Assembly (NCBI GenBank): GCA_035295745.1
Contig: DATGIL010000038.1
Location: 62,001 to 126,000 of the forward strand
DNA from: JAIQFL01 sp035295745
GTDB taxonomy: Bacteria > Acidobacteriota > Terriglobia > Bryobacterales > Bryobacteraceae
Length of the DNA stretch: 64,000 nucleotides
Direction: 5' to 3'
Shown: one piece after another, positions 9,210-17,954 of the stretch
Position numbering within the stretch: position 1 is the stretch's first letter
Layout: every line of letters begins with the position of its first letter
Position numbers and translations under genes: made by a program
Notes under the pieces: model-generated
What the model was told of the DNA's origin: nothing
The model's input: the letters and a program-made list of their open reading frames with translations, nothing else
Database searches by the model: none

Positions 9210-11732
9210 ATGCTCGACCACATCACCCGGGATCTGCGCTTTGCGATTCGCCAACTGGTTAAAAGCAAAGGATTCACTCTCACCGCAATCATGACGCTTG
9301 CCCTCGGCATCGGGGCCAATACCGCAATCTTCACGCTAGTCCACGCGGTGATGCTGCGATCGCTGCCCGTAGCGGACCCGGGGCGCCTCTTCCGCCTCGG
9401 CGATGGCGACAACTGCTGCGTCAACGGCGGTCGCCAAAGCCATTTTTCGATATACTCCTATCCCCTTTATCTGTCCCTGCGCGACCAGGCGCAGGAGTTC
9501 GAGCAGACGGCAGCGTTTCAGGCTGGTCTCTCGCGAGTCGGCGTCCGTCGCCAGGGCAGCGCTTCGGAGCCTTTCACCATCCAGTACGTTTCGGGTAACT
9601 ACTACTCCATGTTCGGACTGCGCCCGTTCGCAGGCCGTTTCCTCGGCGTTGAGGACGACCGGCCCGGCGCGCCTCCGGTCGCCGTCATGAGCTACCGAGC
9701 CTGGGAGCAGCACTACGGAGCCGACCCGTCTATCGTCGGATCTGTTTTTGTGGTGGATGGCGCTACGTTCACCATCGCAGGCATCGCACCGCCGGGATTC
9801 TTCGGCGACACCCTGCGCCCGAACCCGCCCGACTTCTGGCTTCCCCTCGCGACAGAGCCTTACGTGCGCCAGCGGAACTCCCTGCTCGCCCGCGCTGACC
9901 AGCACTGGCTCTACATCATCGGACGCCTCAAGCCGGGTGCCTCTACTGCAGCCCTGGAGTCGCGTGTGAATGCCGCCTTGCAGCAATGGTTCCTGACCAA
10001 CGATCCGCCGAGGAACGGTGCCGACCGCCGAGAACTGGAACACCAGCACATCACCGTTACGGAAGCCGGCGGTGGCGTGGCGGTCATGAAGCTAAACTAT
10101 GAGCAGGACCTCCGCCTGCTGCTCGCCGTAACGGGACTCGTCCTGTTGATCGCCTGCGCCAACCTGGCCAATCTGCAATTGGCCCGCGGCACCGCGCAAG
10201 CGGCCCAGATGTCCATCCGGGTAGCTCTCGGCGCGCAACGTTCCCGCCTGGTGCGCCAGACTCTCACTGAAAGCCTCGTGCTCGCGGTCCTGGGAGGAGC
10301 GTTCGGACTGCTGGTGGCGACCGGGCTCGCCGAATTTCTGATTGGCCTCGCCTTCTCCACCGCACGATACATTCCCATTGCTGCGGCGCCCTCTCTGCCA
10401 GTGCTGGCATTCACATTCGTGCTCTCGCTCGGCACCGGCGTAACCTTCGGAATTGCGCCTGCGTGGTCGGCCTCGCGATCTGATCCCGCTGGTGCTCTAC
10501 GCGCCGCCGGACGATCCGCCGCGAACCGCTCCACACTGCCCCAGCGCTCGCTCGTCGTGCTGCAAGCCGCAGTCTCTCTGGTGCTGCTGGTGGGCGCGGG
10601 ACTCATGGTGAAGACCCTCGGCAATTTGAAGAATCAGAAATTCGCCTATCAATCCGATGGCCGCATCGTGGTCAATGTGAATGCCGGCCTCAGCAGCTAC
10701 TCCCCTGAGAAGATCGCCGCGGTGTATCGCGATATCGAATCCCGCCTGCGACAGATTGGCGGAGTCCGAAACGTAGCTCTCTCTCTGTACGGCCCGATGG
10801 AGGGTAATAACTGGCAGTCGGGCGTGACGCTCGAAGATCATCCCGACCACATGATCTCCCCCTCGTGGGATCGGGTTAGCCCGTCCTTTTTCGAGACCAT
10901 CGGAGCGCGCGTACTCCGCGGCCGCATGTTCGACGAGCGCGACACGCCCGACTCCACGCACGTCGCCGTCGTGAACCAGTCCTTCGTCGACAAGTTCATT
11001 CCCAACGAGAATCCTATCGGGAAAAGATTCGGCATGGGCGGTGTCGAGCACCGCGCCGACTATCAGATTGTGGGAGTGGTGGACAATGTCCACTTCCGCA
11101 ATCCGCGTCTCCCCGTGCCCCCCATGTTCTTTGTGCCCATGCTGCAGATGTGGAAGAGCGAGTGGGCTGACACCGGCAAGGCGCGCTCGAATATGATCGG
11201 CAATATCGAAATGCACGTCGCCGGAAGCCCCGCGGACCTTGCCGCACAGGTGCAACGTACACTCTCGCAAATCGACCCGAATCTCACTGTGGCGAATCTG
11301 ACCACCATCGACGAGCAATTGGGGAATCTGTTAGGTCACGAGCGGCTGCTGGCGCGCCTCACCACTCTTTTCGGATTGCTGGCGCTATTGCTCGCCGCCG
11401 TGGGCCTGTATGGCATCACCGCCTACTCTGTGGCACGCCGCACCAGCGAGATCGGCATCCGCACCGCGCTGGGCGCCCGCCGCAGCCAGGTGATCGCGAT
11501 GATCGTCGGCGGAGCGCTGCGGCAGATCGCAGTAGGCCTTTTGATTGGCATTCCCGCGGCCCTCGCGACCGGGCGCTTCCTAGCGAGCCAACTCTTCGGC
11601 GTCACCAGCAGCGATCCACTGATCTTCCTCGGCGCCGCACTGCTGCTGGTCATGGCAGCAAGTGTGGCCGGGTTCGCACCCGCCCTCCGCGCCAGCAGCA
11701 TCAACCCGGTTGACGCGCTGCGCACCGAGTGA
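9210..11732 (+). CDS. MacB-like ABC transporter permease, ADOP (acidobacterial duplicated orphan permease) family
   Basis: 840 residues starting MLDHITRDLRFAIRQLVKSKG, the typical ADOP N-terminus, then TM1 (about 23-45, LTAIMTLALGIGANTAIF). Two MacB-type periplasmic core domains each precede FtsX-type three-helix blocks: one around residues 300-430 (LLLAVTGLVLLIACANLANLQLA) and one at the C-terminus (LTTLFGLLALLLAAVGLYGITAY ... LFLGAA). No ATPase domain is present and none is adjacent, as usual for 'orphan' members. The family is thought to export peptides or respond to antibiotics, but this is unproven. The upstream in-frame extension crosses the palindromic repeat and is not counted as coding. 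Confidence 0.9.
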   Translation: MLDHITRDLRFAIRQLVKSKGFTLTAIMTLALGIGANTAIFTLVHAVMLRSLPVADPGRLFRLGDGDNCCVNGGRQSHFSIYSYPLYLSLRDQAQEFEQTAAFQAGLSRVGVRRQGSASEPFTIQYVSGNYYSMFGLRPFAGRFLGVEDDRPGAPPVAVMSYRAWEQHYGADPSIVGSVFVVDGATFTIAGIAPPGFFGDTLRPNPPDFWLPLATEPYVRQRNSLLARADQHWLYIIGRLKPGASTAALESRVNAALQQWFLTNDPPRNGADRRELEHQHITVTEAGGGVAVMKLNYEQDLRLLLAVTGLVLLIACANLANLQLARGTAQAAQMSIRVALGAQRSRLVRQTLTESLVLAVLGGAFGLLVATGLAEFLIGLAFSTARYIPIAAAPSLPVLAFTFVLSLGTGVTFGIAPAWSASRSDPAGALRAAGRSAANRSTLPQRSLVVLQAAVSLVLLVGAGLMVKTLGNLKNQKFAYQSDGRIVVNVNAGLSSYSPEKIAAVYRDIESRLRQIGGVRNVALSLYGPMEGNNWQSGVTLEDHPDHMISPSWDRVSPSFFETIGARVLRGRMFDERDTPDSTHVAVVNQSFVDKFIPNENPIGKRFGMGGVEHRADYQIVGVVDNVHFRNPRLPVPPMFFVPMLQMWKSEWADTGKARSNMIGNIEMHVAGSPADLAAQVQRTLSQIDPNLTVANLTTIDEQLGNLLGHERLLARLTTLFGLLALLLAAVGLYGITAYSVARRTSEIGIRTALGARRSQVIAMIVGGALRQIAVGLLIGIPAALATGRFLASQLFGVTSSDPLIFLGAALLLVMAASVAGFAPALRASSINPVDALRTE

Positions 11733-11795
11733 GCCCGCGTACAAACCGGCCGCCAGATTTAACCAGGCTTAACCTATGGTTCCGCACATGTCGGG

Positions 11796-11801
11796 TATGA
11801 T
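11796..11801 (+). promoter_or_regulatory. -10-like element (TATGAT) before the beta-lactamase-like gene
   Basis: TATGAT ends 6 nt before ATG 11808, which would place transcription start at or next to the start codon. No -35 of note and no Shine-Dalgarno. Confidence 0.4.
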
Positions 11802-11807
11802 GGCGTT

Positions 11808-12695
11808 ATGCGCGCGACTCTATTGTTGAGCCTGCTCGCCGCGTCTTCCGGATTTTCTCAGTCGCTTCAGGACGCCCTGCACTCGCGGATTGGAGCTGTT
11901 CAAGGTACGGTCGCAATCTACGCCAAGAACCTGGATACCGGAGCGACGGTGGGAATCCATGAATCCGATCCGGTCCGCACCGCCAGTACCATCAAGGTTC
12001 CGATCATGGCTGCCGTCTATGACGCGGTGTCGTGCGGACATGCGAAGTGGAGCGATATGCTGACGTTGACCGCAGCCCAACGCGTCTCCGGATCCGCGAT
12101 TCTAGCCGGTGAAATCTCCGATGGCATGAAGTTCCCGCTTCGCAATCTGTTGAACCTGATGATCACGCTGAGCGACAACACAGCCACCAATATGATCCTG
12201 CAGCGATTCAGCACGGACGACGTGAACGCCTACCTCGACAAGATCGGCATCCCCACCACCCGCGCATTGCGCAACGTTCGCGGCGACGGCCCCGACCTGC
12301 CATCGACCGCCGGCTTTTCCGCCGCCGGCAAGCTCACGCAGAATCAGAAGTATGGACTGGGAGTTTCCACCGCCAAGGATATGGTGGCAATCCTGGAGCG
12401 CATTGAGCGCGGGGAACTGGTCAACGCAGCGGCATCGAAGGAGATGATCGCGGTGATGAAGCGATGCCAGGATGGATCCGGCATTCGACGCCGCATGGGC
12501 GATCTTCCGGTGGCGAACAAAACCGGGGTGCTCGACGCCCTGCGCTCCGATGTCGGCATCGTATATTCGAAGAACGGTCGCATCGCCATGGCCATTACCG
12601 TCGACGACATGCCCAAGATCGACTACTCGCCGACCAATCCCGGCTCTCTGCTGATCGCGGACTCGGCAAAAATGTTAGTCGACCGCTTGCGGTAG
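11808..12695 (+). CDS. Class A beta-lactamase-like serine hydrolase, apparently lacking the omega-loop glutamate
   Basis: 295 residues with signal peptide (1-18, ending SGFSQ). The serine beta-lactamase/DD-peptidase signature is complete at three of four sites: S60-T-I-K63 (nucleophile and lysine), S122-D-N124, and K238-T-G240. The general-base Glu expected about 96 residues after the nucleophile is not seen: residues 149-190 (IPTTRALRNVRG...GVSTAKD) contain no Glu, and Asp160 is the only nearby acidic candidate. It may therefore be a slow or non-hydrolysing enzyme, a penicillin-binding hydrolase, or use another base. Likely periplasmic. Monocistronic, convergent with the ilv operon. Confidence 0.85.
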   Translation: MRATLLLSLLAASSGFSQSLQDALHSRIGAVQGTVAIYAKNLDTGATVGIHESDPVRTASTIKVPIMAAVYDAVSCGHAKWSDMLTLTAAQRVSGSAILAGEISDGMKFPLRNLLNLMITLSDNTATNMILQRFSTDDVNAYLDKIGIPTTRALRNVRGDGPDLPSTAGFSAAGKLTQNQKYGLGVSTAKDMVAILERIERGELVNAAASKEMIAVMKRCQDGSGIRRRMGDLPVANKTGVLDALRSDVGIVYSKNGRIAMAITVDDMPKIDYSPTNPGSLLIADSAKMLVDRLR

Positions 12696-12700
12696 GGCCC

Positions 12701-14311
12701 TTATACACCCCAACAGTAGTCTTCGACGGCCTTCTCCACGGACGCATCTGTCTCGGTGAGCCGCATCAACTCCAGCCGAATTGCGTCGACGAGCGCCTTC
12801 CAGCTTGCCTCGATCACGTTGTCGGACACGCCGACCGTCGTCCAGCTCTTGCGATGATCGCTCCACTCGATCAGCACACGAACTTTCGCCGCGGTGCCCT
12901 TGTTCGAATCGAGCACGCGCACTTTGTAATCCGTGAGCCGCACGTCTTTGATCTGCGGATAGAGCTTGGACAGGCACTTCCGTAAACATAGATGAAGGGC
13001 GTTGAATGGACCGTGCCCATTCTCGGTGGCAGCGTGCACTCCGTCCTGCGCGCGCAACGTGACCGTAGCCGTGGTGCGCGACGGAGTCAAGCCGCCCGCT
13101 CGTGTGGAAACTTCATAACTGTCCACGTCGAAGAAATGCATCCCGGGATGCAGCGCCTCGCGCACCAGAAGCTCGAAGGTGCCTTCCGCCGCCTCCAGTT
13201 CGTAGCCTTCATACTCCATCTGCTTGATGCGCTCCAGCAGTTCGCGGCGCGCATCTTCGTCCAGGCGTCCTGTCAGACCATGCTGCTTCAGTTTGTACAA
13301 AATGTTGCCGCGCCCCGAAAGATCGCTCACCAGGACACGCTGCCGATTCCCTACCTTTTCCGGCTGGATGTGCTCGTAAGTAGCCGAGTCCTTCAGGACC
13401 GCGCTCACGTGCACGCCGCCCTTATGCGCGAAGGCGCTGCGCCCCACAAAGGGCTGATCATTGCGCAGCGGCAGATTCGCCAGCTCCGCGATGAATCGGC
13501 AGACAGCCGAGAGGCTCGCGAGTTTGTCTGGGCCCACGGTAGTGTGCCCCAACTTCAGTTCCAGATTGGCAATCACCGACGCCAGGTTGGCATTGCCGCA
13601 GCGCTCGCCATACCCGTTCATGCAGCCCTGTACGTGCGTTGCGCCAGCCTCTACCGCCGCCACGGTATTGGCCACGGCGACGTCCGAATCGTTATGCGTG
13701 TGGATCCCGATCACGCCATCGAAGCGCTTACGCACTTCACTCACAATCTCCACCAGCCGGCCCGTGATCGTGCCGCCATTGGTGTCGCAGAGGCACAACA
13801 CATCGGCCCCGGCGCGATGCGCAGCCTCCAGAGTCTCTAGCGCGTACGACGGATTGGCGGTGTAGCCATCGAAGAAATGCTCCGCGTCGTAGACCACTTC
13901 CCTGCCCTGCTCCTTCAGGAAGCGCACCGTCTCCGAGATGAGTAGCAGATTCTCTTCGTTGGTAATGCCGAGGGCGCGGTGAACGTGCAAGTCCCAGGTC
14001 TTGCCGAAAATCGAGACCACCGGCGTGCCGGCTTCCACCAGGGCGCGCACGTTGCGATCCTCTTCCACGGGATTGCGGGCGAAGCGCGTTGAGCCGAAAG
14101 CCGTGAGCTTGGCGTGGTGCAGATTCAATTCACCCGCGCGCGCGAAAAAGTCGCGGTCCTTCGGGTTGGATCCCGGCCAGCCGCCCTCGATGTAATCGAT
14201 GCCGAGCTCGTCCAGCTTCTGCGCAATGATGAGCTTGTCATCCACGGAGAAAGAGATGGATTCGCCCTGCGTCCCATCCCGGAGAGTCGTATCGAACGTA
14301 AAGATCTTCAT
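12701..14311 (-). CDS. cimA: (R)-citramalate synthase
   Basis: 536 residues. It condenses acetyl-CoA with pyruvate to (R)-citramalate, the entry to threonine-independent isoleucine synthesis. Seen: N-terminal FDTTLRDGTQGESISFS (catalytic Arg and metal Asp of the DRE-TIM aldolase family), metal-binding HTHND around residues 198-202, GCMNGYGERCGNA, and a C-terminal LeuA-type allosteric domain (about 400-520). The long form and the TQGES variant of the GxQ motif fit CimA rather than 2-isopropylmalate synthase. It is the last gene of ilvB-ilvN-ilvC-cimA, 33 nt after ilvC, with AGGTG upstream of the start. The alternative 2-isopropylmalate synthase is less likely. Confidence 0.9.
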   Translation of the reverse strand: MKIFTFDTTLRDGTQGESISFSVDDKLIIAQKLDELGIDYIEGGWPGSNPKDRDFFARAGELNLHHAKLTAFGSTRFARNPVEEDRNVRALVEAGTPVVSIFGKTWDLHVHRALGITNEENLLLISETVRFLKEQGREVVYDAEHFFDGYTANPSYALETLEAAHRAGADVLCLCDTNGGTITGRLVEIVSEVRKRFDGVIGIHTHNDSDVAVANTVAAVEAGATHVQGCMNGYGERCGNANLASVIANLELKLGHTTVGPDKLASLSAVCRFIAELANLPLRNDQPFVGRSAFAHKGGVHVSAVLKDSATYEHIQPEKVGNRQRVLVSDLSGRGNILYKLKQHGLTGRLDEDARRELLERIKQMEYEGYELEAAEGTFELLVREALHPGMHFFDVDSYEVSTRAGGLTPSRTTATVTLRAQDGVHAATENGHGPFNALHLCLRKCLSKLYPQIKDVRLTDYKVRVLDSNKGTAAKVRVLIEWSDHRKSWTTVGVSDNVIEASWKALVDAIRLELMRLTETDASVEKAVEDYCWGV

Positions 14312-14344
14312 AGGTACACCTGAATTCGCACCACAAAAGTGGCG

Positions 14345-15358
14345 CTATGGTACGCCCGCTTCTTTCCTCTTCTTGAGGAACGTCATCATTTCCCGCAATT
14401 CGCGCCCCACCTGCTCTACGGGCTGATTGCGAGCTTCTTCGCGCATCGCCAGGAACTTCTTGCGACCCGTCTTGTTCTCATCGATCCATTGCCTGGCGAA
14501 CTCGCCCGACTGAATCTCCGCCAGGATCTTCTTCATCTCGGCGCGTGTTTGCTCGTTCACAATCCGCGGACCGCGTGTGTAATCGCCGTACTCCGCCGTG
14601 TCCGATACCGAGTAGCGCATGTACCCGAGTCCGCCTTCCTGCACCAGGTCGACAATCAGCTTCAATTCGTGCAGGCATTCGAAGTACGCGATCTCGGGGG
14701 CGTATCCCGCGGCCACCAGAGTCTCGAAACCCGCGCGGATCAGCTCGCTGGTGCCGCCGCACAGAACCGCCTGCTCGCCGAACAGGTCGCTTTCGGTCTC
14801 TTCGCGGAAGTTAGTCTCAATCACTCCAGCCTTCAAACACCCCAGCGCCAACGCGTACGCCAACGCGCGCTCCAACGCCTGCCCCGACGCGTTCTGATGC
14901 ACCGCGACCAGCGCCGGCACGCCCACACCCTCGGTATACAGTTCGCGCACCCGATGCCCCGGAGCCTTCGGCGCCACCATGGTCACGTCGATATCCGCGG
15001 GCGGCGCGATTTGCTGGAAATGAATATTGAAGCCGTGCGCGAACATCAGCGTCTTACCGGCGGTCATCTGCGGCGCGATCTCGTTGTTATAGAGATCCGC
15101 CTGAATGTGGTCCGCTACCAGGATCATCACTACATTGGCGGCCTTCGCGGCATCGGCGGTCGACATCACCTTGAGCCCGGCGGCCTCCGCCTTCGCCCAC
15201 GACTTGCTACCGGGGTACAGGCCCACCACTACGTCCACACCCGAATCGCGCAGATTCAAGGCGTGCGCATGCCCCTGGCTTCCGTATCCGATAATCGCGA
15301 CCGTTCGCCCGTTCAAATACTCCAGATTTCCGTCTTTTTCGTAAAAGCGTCTTGGCAT
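14345..15358 (-). CDS. ilvC: Ketol-acid reductoisomerase (class I)
   Basis: 337 residues, standard class I length. It converts 2-acetolactate or 2-aceto-2-hydroxybutyrate to the dihydroxy acids for valine, leucine and isoleucine using NADPH and Mg2+. Seen: Rossmann motif IGYGSQGHAHALNLRDSG (about 24-41), phosphate-binding region VVVGLYPGSKSW, MVAPKAPGHRVRELY, and the knotted C-terminal domain with metal ligands in SDLFGEQAVLCGG and FECLHELKLIVDL. Start ATG 15358 has GGAG 5 nt upstream. The gene is 19 nt after ilvN, so it is in the same operon. Confidence 0.97.
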   Translation of the reverse strand: MPRRFYEKDGNLEYLNGRTVAIIGYGSQGHAHALNLRDSGVDVVVGLYPGSKSWAKAEAAGLKVMSTADAAKAANVVMILVADHIQADLYNNEIAPQMTAGKTLMFAHGFNIHFQQIAPPADIDVTMVAPKAPGHRVRELYTEGVGVPALVAVHQNASGQALERALAYALALGCLKAGVIETNFREETESDLFGEQAVLCGGTSELIRAGFETLVAAGYAPEIAYFECLHELKLIVDLVQEGGLGYMRYSVSDTAEYGDYTRGPRIVNEQTRAEMKKILAEIQSGEFARQWIDENKTGRKKFLAMREEARNQPVEQVGRELREMMTFLKKRKEAGVP

Positions 15359-15377
15359 TTATGCTCCAGATATTTCG

Positions 15378-15920
15378 TCAGAGAACCGGCTCTTCCACTT
15401 TGGCCCCGGCCCTGGTCGGCACGGGCGGCTGCAGCTTCAACTTCTTGGTCTCGAGCGCGATCGCGAGCGCGCCCGAGCGCGTCACGTCGATTTCGCCATA
15501 GGTGGCCATCACGTCGATGAACTCGCCGAGCTTCTCGGGATCGCCGGTCACTTCGATGGCAAAACCTTCCGTCGAGGAGTCCACCACGCGGCCGCCGAAG
15601 ATTTCCGCTTCCTTCAAAACGGCCGTGCGCGACTCCTGCGCCGTCCGGATCCGCACCAGCACGAGTTCGCGAACCACCGCCGGTGAATCGGAGAGGTCGG
15701 TCGCCTGCAGGACGTTGATCAGCTTGTTCATCTGCTTGATCACCTGCTGGCGCTGATGGTCTTCTACCCCAACCACGATCGTCATCCGCGATACTTCGGG
15801 GTCCAGTGTCCGCGCGACGGTGAGACTTTCGATGTTGTATCCGCGCTGGCTGAGCAGGCCGGTCACCCGCATCAGCGCGCCAGGTTTATTTTCGAGCAGG
15901 AGTGAGATTACTTGCAGCAT
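15378..15920 (-). CDS. ilvN: Acetolactate synthase regulatory (small) subunit
   Basis: 180 residues. Regulatory partner of IlvB that confers valine feedback sensitivity. An N-terminal ACT domain (about 1-72: MLQVISLLLENKPGALMRVT, GYNIESLTVARTLDPEVSRMTIVV) is followed by the ALS_ss C-terminal domain (about 80-160), with a short extra tail (LQPPVPTRAGAKVEEPVL). ATG 15920 is preferred over an in-frame TTG at 15938 because AAAGGA lies 7 nt upstream of the ATG and the ACT strand begins there. It starts 24 nt after the ilvB stop. Confidence 0.95.
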   Translation of the reverse strand: MLQVISLLLENKPGALMRVTGLLSQRGYNIESLTVARTLDPEVSRMTIVVGVEDHQRQQVIKQMNKLINVLQATDLSDSPAVVRELVLVRIRTAQESRTAVLKEAEIFGGRVVDSSTEGFAIEVTGDPEKLGEFIDVMATYGEIDVTRSGALAIALETKKLKLQPPVPTRAGAKVEEPVL

Positions 15921-15944
15921 GAGAATGTCCTTTTCCAACCAGGA

Positions 15945-17672
15945 TTACGGTACCGCCACCGGGTTCGGCGGCCCCAGCACCATCTCCGAAATCGCGCCAC
16001 CCGCCGGCACCATCGGATACACACACTCAAACGGCGTCACCTTCACATTTAAGAGGTACGGCCCCGGTTCCTTCACCGCCTCGTCCAAAGCCGGCCCCAG
16101 TTCCCAAGGCTTGTCGATGGTCCTACCTTTGAACCCGTACGCCCCAGCCAGTTTCTCCGCATCCGGGAAACAATCCAGTTCCACCGCGCTCAAACGATTG
16201 TTATAGAAGAGTGTCTGCCACTGCCGGACCATCCCCAGGTAGCCGTTGTTCATCACGATAATCTTGATCGGCAGCCCGCAACTCGCAATCGTACCCAGTT
16301 CCGGAATCGCCATCTGGAAGCCGCCATCGCCTACCAGCGAGAAGACCAGCTTATCGGGACGCGCGAATTGGGCTCCCACTGCTGCCGGCAATCCAAAACC
16401 CATCGAGCCGAGTCCACCCGAGTTGAGCCACAGACGCGGCTCGTTGAAACGCACAAACTGTGCCGCCCACATCTGGTGCTGCCCCACGTCCGACGTGACA
16501 ATTGCCTGCCCCCCTGAGATGCGGTCGATTTCCGCCATCAGATGTTGCGGCTTAATCTCCGTTTCCGACGTTACTACCTGCAGCGGATGCTCCTGCTTCC
16601 ATTCGCGAATCTGGTGCCACCACGCGCGCCGCGCGGCCGTCCGCTTCGCACTCGCTTCCACCGGCGATTCCTTCATCGCCTTGATGATTTTGCTCAACAC
16701 GCGCTTCACGTCGCCTACGATCGGCACATCAGGCGTGCGATTCTTGCCGATCTCCGCCGGGTCGATGTCCACGTGGATCACTTTCGCATGCGGTGCGAAA
16801 GCCGCCAGCCGGCCTGTCACCCGGTCGTCGAAGCGAACGCCCAGCGCGATCAACAGATCGGCATTGGACATCGCCATGTTCGCCGCGTAGCTGCCGTGCA
16901 TTCCCGGCATGCTGATGAAATTCGGATGGCTGGAAGGCAGCGAGCCCAGGCCCATCAGCGTATTCACCGTCGGCGCGTCGACCATCTCTACGAATTCGCG
17001 CAGTTCCGGTGCAGCCTCGGCCGCGATGATGCCGCCGCCCGAGTACACCAGCGGCCGCTCCGACTCCTGGATCATTTGCGCGGCGCGCCGGATCTGCCCC
17101 GTGTGGCCCTCGGTGAAGACTTTGTAGCCAGGCAGATGCACCGACGTGACCGGCGTATAGTGGCCCTGCCCCTGCAACACGTCCTTGGTAATGTCAACGA
17201 GCACGGGTCCCGGACGCCCGCTCGCAGCCACGTAGAATGCCTCGTGGACGGCTTGGGCGAGATCCTCGACCCTCTTCACCAGGTAGTTGTGCTTCGTGCA
17301 GGGACGCGTGATGCCGAAGGTGTCGGCCTCCTGGAAGGCATCGCTGCCGATCAGCTTGGTCGAGACCTGCCCGGTAATGGCGACGATGGGAATCGAGTCC
17401 ATCATCGCGTCCACCAGTCCCGTGGTGAGGTTCGTCGCGCCAGGACCCGAGGTCGCGCAGCACACTCCCACCTTTCCGGTGGAACGCGCGTACCCTTCCG
17501 CGGCGAATGCGGCGTTCTCCTCATGGCGAACCAGTACGTGCCGGATGTGGTGCTCGTACAGAACGTCGTAAAAGGGAAGCGTGACACCGCCCGGGTAACC
17601 GAACATGCAGTCCACGCCCTCGCGGACCAGACATTCCAGCAGCATTTTCGCGCCGCTCATCAACGTTGACAT
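15945..17672 (-). CDS. ilvB: Acetolactate synthase catalytic (large) subunit
   Basis: 575 residues. Thiamine-diphosphate enzyme making 2-acetolactate or 2-aceto-2-hydroxybutyrate, first common step of branched-chain amino acid synthesis. Seen: N-terminal PYR domain with GYPGGVTLPFYD and the catalytic Glu in RHEENAAFAAEGYARSTG, central FAD/transhydrogenase-like domain (GVRFDDRVTGR), and C-terminal thiamine-binding GDGGFQMAIPELGT...NNGYLGMVRQWQ. It opens the ilvBNC-cimA operon and lies 98 nt downstream of the leader peptide stop, with an attenuator hairpin in between; GAGG lies about 10 nt before the ATG. Confidence 0.97.
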   Translation of the reverse strand: MSTLMSGAKMLLECLVREGVDCMFGYPGGVTLPFYDVLYEHHIRHVLVRHEENAAFAAEGYARSTGKVGVCCATSGPGATNLTTGLVDAMMDSIPIVAITGQVSTKLIGSDAFQEADTFGITRPCTKHNYLVKRVEDLAQAVHEAFYVAASGRPGPVLVDITKDVLQGQGHYTPVTSVHLPGYKVFTEGHTGQIRRAAQMIQESERPLVYSGGGIIAAEAAPELREFVEMVDAPTVNTLMGLGSLPSSHPNFISMPGMHGSYAANMAMSNADLLIALGVRFDDRVTGRLAAFAPHAKVIHVDIDPAEIGKNRTPDVPIVGDVKRVLSKIIKAMKESPVEASAKRTAARRAWWHQIREWKQEHPLQVVTSETEIKPQHLMAEIDRISGGQAIVTSDVGQHQMWAAQFVRFNEPRLWLNSGGLGSMGFGLPAAVGAQFARPDKLVFSLVGDGGFQMAIPELGTIASCGLPIKIIVMNNGYLGMVRQWQTLFYNNRLSAVELDCFPDAEKLAGAYGFKGRTIDKPWELGPALDEAVKEPGPYLLNVKVTPFECVYPMVPAGGAISEMVLGPPNPVAVP

Positions 17673-17705
17673 AGTCTCACTACCTCAAAAGAGTCGTTAC
17701 CTAAC

Positions 17706-17748
17706 GAAAAAGGCCATCAGCCGGGCTGCTTACCCCGCTGATGGCCTT
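17706..17748 (-). terminator. Attenuator (intrinsic terminator) upstream of ilvB
   Basis: On the minus strand AAGGCCATCAGC (17748-17737) pairs perfectly over 12 bp with GCTGATGGCCTT (17721-17710), loop of 15 nt, followed by a run of T to 17707. It sits between the leader peptide stop and ilvB, where read-through would control the whole operon. A small competing hairpin (GGAAC...GTTCC) and a GGCC stretch right after the leader stop could form alternative pairings. Confidence 0.88.
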
Positions 17749-17770
17749 AGGAACTCAGTTCCAGGCGGCC

Positions 17771-17869
17771 TCAAGCGGGGCCGGCTACGATGACCTCAAG
17801 AATAATAATGCCTACAGGAATCGCGATCGCGTTGGAGAGAACGGGCCGGCTTGTGAAAACGAGGGACAT
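17771..17869 (-). CDS. ilv operon leader peptide (32 residues), branched-chain amino acid-rich
   Basis: ATG 17869 to TGA 17771-17773 encodes a 32-residue peptide beginning MSLVFTSRPVL and containing GIIILEVIV. Fourteen of 32 residues are Ile, Val or Leu, including three consecutive ATT codons. It precedes a perfect 12-bp terminator hairpin by about 22 nt and lies just downstream of a promoter-like pair. This is the arrangement of ilv attenuation leaders known from Proteobacteria and Actinobacteria: ribosome stalling at Ile/Val/Leu codons when charged tRNA is scarce would prevent terminator formation. No Shine-Dalgarno; translation may be from a near-leaderless transcript. Confidence 0.85.
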   Translation of the reverse strand: MSLVFTSRPVLSNAIAIPVGIIILEVIVAGPA

Positions 17870-17884
17870 CGGAACTAAAGTACG

Positions 17885-17913
17885 AGTGTACATTGCACGT
17901 TTCCCAAATGCAA
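17885..17913 (-). promoter_or_regulatory. Putative promoter of the ilv leader and operon
   Basis: Minus strand TTGCAT (17913-17908) and TACACT (17890-17885) separated by exactly 17 bp; the -10 ends 15 nt before the leader peptide ATG. The surroundings (17915-17950) are AT-rich, which could act as an UP element. Confidence 0.55.
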
Positions 17914-17954
17914 GTAGCTTTTACTATAAGTTTAATTTATAGAAGAATTGACAC

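Noticed and set aside
14339..15520. 393-residue open frame opposite ilvC and ilvN
   Set aside because: Antisense to strongly conserved enzymes; composition (Arg/His/Leu-rich) is typical of a shadow frame.
15921..15938. Upstream TTG start for ilvN
   Set aside because: It would absorb the AAAGGA ribosome binding site into the coding region; ATG 15920 fits ACT-domain starts.
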